A program made the position numbers and the translations under genes. The notes under the pieces are model-generated. The model ran no database searches. It saw nothing but the letters and a program-made list of their open reading frames with translations, and had not been told where the DNA came from. This document shows positions 4,114 through 5,248 of a stretch of DNA of 5,248 nucleotides, in pieces. Positions within the stretch are counted from its first letter, which is position 1. Each line of letters starts with the position of its first letter. This stretch comes from Deltaproteobacteria bacterium. Lineage in GTDB: Bacteria > Desulfobacterota > Desulfobacteria > Desulfobacterales > Desulfobacteraceae. The stretch lies in contig QMMT01000194.1 of the NCBI GenBank assembly GCA_003647385.1, forward strand, positions 1 through 5,248. The letters are read 5' to 3'.

Positions 4114-5097
4114 ATGCGGATAGAACCAAAAAAAATAATGTGTGCAATCGATTTTTCAGATTTCACAAACATTATTCTCTCCTATGGCAAATCACTGGCA
4201 TCTGAGTTTGACTCAACACTTTGTCTTTGCCATATTGTATCGGGAACACTAATGGTTTCAAGTCATGGACAACCTTATATTGCATACACCGACATTGTCA
4301 GCGACCGTATCCAACATGCACAAAATAAACTTGAAGAAATAGCTGAAGAGCTTGGTATTGAATGTGAAATCATTGTCTCATCCGGGCATGCAGCAGATGA
4401 AATCCATGAAACTGCCTGCAAAAATGATGTTGACCTGATCATTGCTGCGACCCATGGTGGATCAGGTGTAAAACGCTTTTTAATCGGCTCTGTCACAGAC
4501 AGACTGGTGAAGATCCTGACCTGCCCCCTCCTGGTCCTGCATGCAAGGGAGAACCACCTGGCTTCCTCTGTTACAAAGAGCATAAAACTCAAACGAATTC
4601 TTGTGGGATGCGACTTTTCCCCGGATTCCAAACTTGCTTTTAATTATGCCCTGAGCCTGGCACAGGAATTTCAGACACAACTCTACCTGGCCCATGTTAT
4701 CAGGCCGGTGGAACGAACTGAATTAACCGCTTCAGATTATATAAAAATACAGGGTGGAGACTACACCAACTGGGGCCGGGCTGAATATTTAAATTTACAG
4801 GAAAAGGCTGCCAATGGGTATTTAAAAGGAAAAAGCAATCTGATAAGTCGTTTTGAAAAACAGCTTTTTAATATGGTTCCTGAAGAGAGCCGAAACTGGT
4901 GCACACCCATTACCATCCTGCTTGAAGGTCAGCCTTATAAAGAACTGATTACTTATGCCGAACAAAAAGAAGTGGATATGATCGTACTTGGTGTTCACGG
5001 CCACAGTCTTTTAGAACAGTTTCTGGTTGGTTCGACAACCGATCGTGTTATCAGTCAGGCTTCCTGTTCTGTTCTTGTGGTCCGGCAGGTCTCGTAA
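4114..5097 (+). CDS. Tandem-domain universal stress protein (UspA family), 327 aa
   Basis: Two UspA domains in one chain. Domain 1 (about 5-143) begins KKIMCAIDFSDF with D13, and its nucleotide-loop motif is A112-TH-G115-x9-G125-S126. Domain 2 (about 159-324) begins KRILVGCDFSPDS with D167 and has G293-VH-G296-x9-G306-S307, ending SCSVLVVRQ. The family motif is G-x2-G-x9-G-(S/T). Domain 2 fits fully and domain 1 has Ala for the first Gly, so domain 2 is the likelier ATP/AMP binder. Domain 2 also has a longer middle segment (about 200-262) than domain 1. Usp proteins help cells survive starvation, redox and other stress; tandem forms can fold as a pseudo-dimer. It is cytosolic, with no signal peptide. 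It converges with the crotonase-family gene across 6 bp and has its own candidate promoter at 3930-3959. Confidence 0.95.
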   Translation: MRIEPKKIMCAIDFSDFTNIILSYGKSLASEFDSTLCLCHIVSGTLMVSSHGQPYIAYTDIVSDRIQHAQNKLEEIAEELGIECEIIVSSGHAADEIHETACKNDVDLIIAATHGGSGVKRFLIGSVTDRLVKILTCPLLVLHARENHLASSVTKSIKLKRILVGCDFSPDSKLAFNYALSLAQEFQTQLYLAHVIRPVERTELTASDYIKIQGGDYTNWGRAEYLNLQEKAANGYLKGKSNLISRFEKQLFNMVPEESRNWCTPITILLEGQPYKELITYAEQKEVDMIVLGVHGHSLLEQFLVGSTTDRVISQASCSVLVVRQVS

Positions 5098-5103
5098 AGA
5101 TTA

Positions 5104-5248
5104 CTATTTTTTGTCTTGATTCACCTGCATCCCGAATGCCAGCATCATCTGGTTTCTGTCCTCCATTTGAAGGCATGCCTCAAGCCCTGCGGCATCCATA
5201 TTGATGTTGATGGCCTCTTTGGTCATCCTGAGCCCCAAAGAATTTTTA
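5104..5248 (-). CDS. Enoyl-CoA hydratase/isomerase (crotonase) family protein, C-terminal end (runs off right edge)
   Basis: The last 47 codons of a minus-strand gene are visible. The stretch SLGLRMTKEAININ, followed by MDAAGLEACLQMEDRNQMML, matches the C-terminal helices of crotonase-fold enzymes, where the (G/V)-x-TK-x-A(I/L)N and LE-x2-(I/L)-x-(L/M)E-x-RNQ pattern is common. These enzymes act on acyl-CoA thioesters, for example hydrating enoyl-CoA in beta-oxidation or aromatic degradation. The active site lies outside the window, so the exact reaction cannot be called. The chain ends AFGMQVNQDKK, shorter than the usual tail that continues with an EG-x2-AF-x-EKR-like segment. It converges with the universal stress gene with only 6 bp between stops, and I see no terminator between them. 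Confidence 0.83.
   Translation of the reverse strand, partial: KNSLGLRMTKEAININMDAAGLEACLQMEDRNQMMLAFGMQVNQDKK

Noticed and set aside
4275..5004. Minus-strand open frames inside the universal stress gene.
   Set aside because: They are shadows of a strongly supported gene with both UspA motifs intact.
1..5248. CRISPR array, tRNA, rRNA, insertion sequence or toxin-antitoxin pair.
   Set aside because: No regularly spaced repeats, cloverleaf sequences, transposase motifs or recognisable toxin or antitoxin proteins were seen.

Overview
This AT-rich bacterial window is dominated by small heat-shock proteins (sHSP, Hsp20/alpha-crystallin family) and a universal stress protein. Clean AGGAGG-type ribosome binding sites, tight gene packing and a crotonase gene at the right edge fit an anaerobic, low-GC Desulfobacterota-like (deltaproteobacterial) host. 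That taxonomic guess is an inference from gene style, not a match.

Left half (1-2787, all minus strand): five sHSP genes lie head to tail. In transcription order they are a 148-aa sHSP (2787-2341), a 128-aa sHSP (2292-1906), a 187-aa sHSP (1792-1229), a sHSP with an N-terminal membrane anchor (1165-455) and the start of a fifth sHSP (189 to beyond the left edge). The fifth is a close paralogue of the first. The first four probably form one operon from a TTGACA promoter at about 2905-2932. The fifth has its own leader of about 265 bases with a second TTGACA box. Two intergenic gaps hold long inverted repeats: an imperfect one at 1812-1881 and a perfect 18-bp one at 1141-1186 whose loop carries the first possible start codon of the anchored sHSP.

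Middle (2788-4113): a very AT-rich, gene-poor stretch. It holds a possible divergent small ORF (3013-3207), a short ORF that appears frameshifted at an A-run (3471-3693), and, overlapping its end, a well-supported 56-codon gene for a zinc-ribbon protein with two CxxC knuckles (3683-3853). I see no gene in 3208-3470 beyond a possible promoter with a TGTCA-N5-TGACA dyad.

Right end (4114-5248): a tandem-domain universal stress protein (4114-5097, plus strand) faces the C-terminal end of an enoyl-CoA hydratase/isomerase-family gene (5104-5248, minus strand) across 6 bp.

Taken together this looks like a proteostasis and stress island. Cytosolic sHSPs would hold unfolding proteins, the anchored sHSP would probably do so outside the inner membrane, and the UspA-type protein belongs to a nucleotide-binding stress family. 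No transposase, CRISPR array, tRNA or rRNA was seen.
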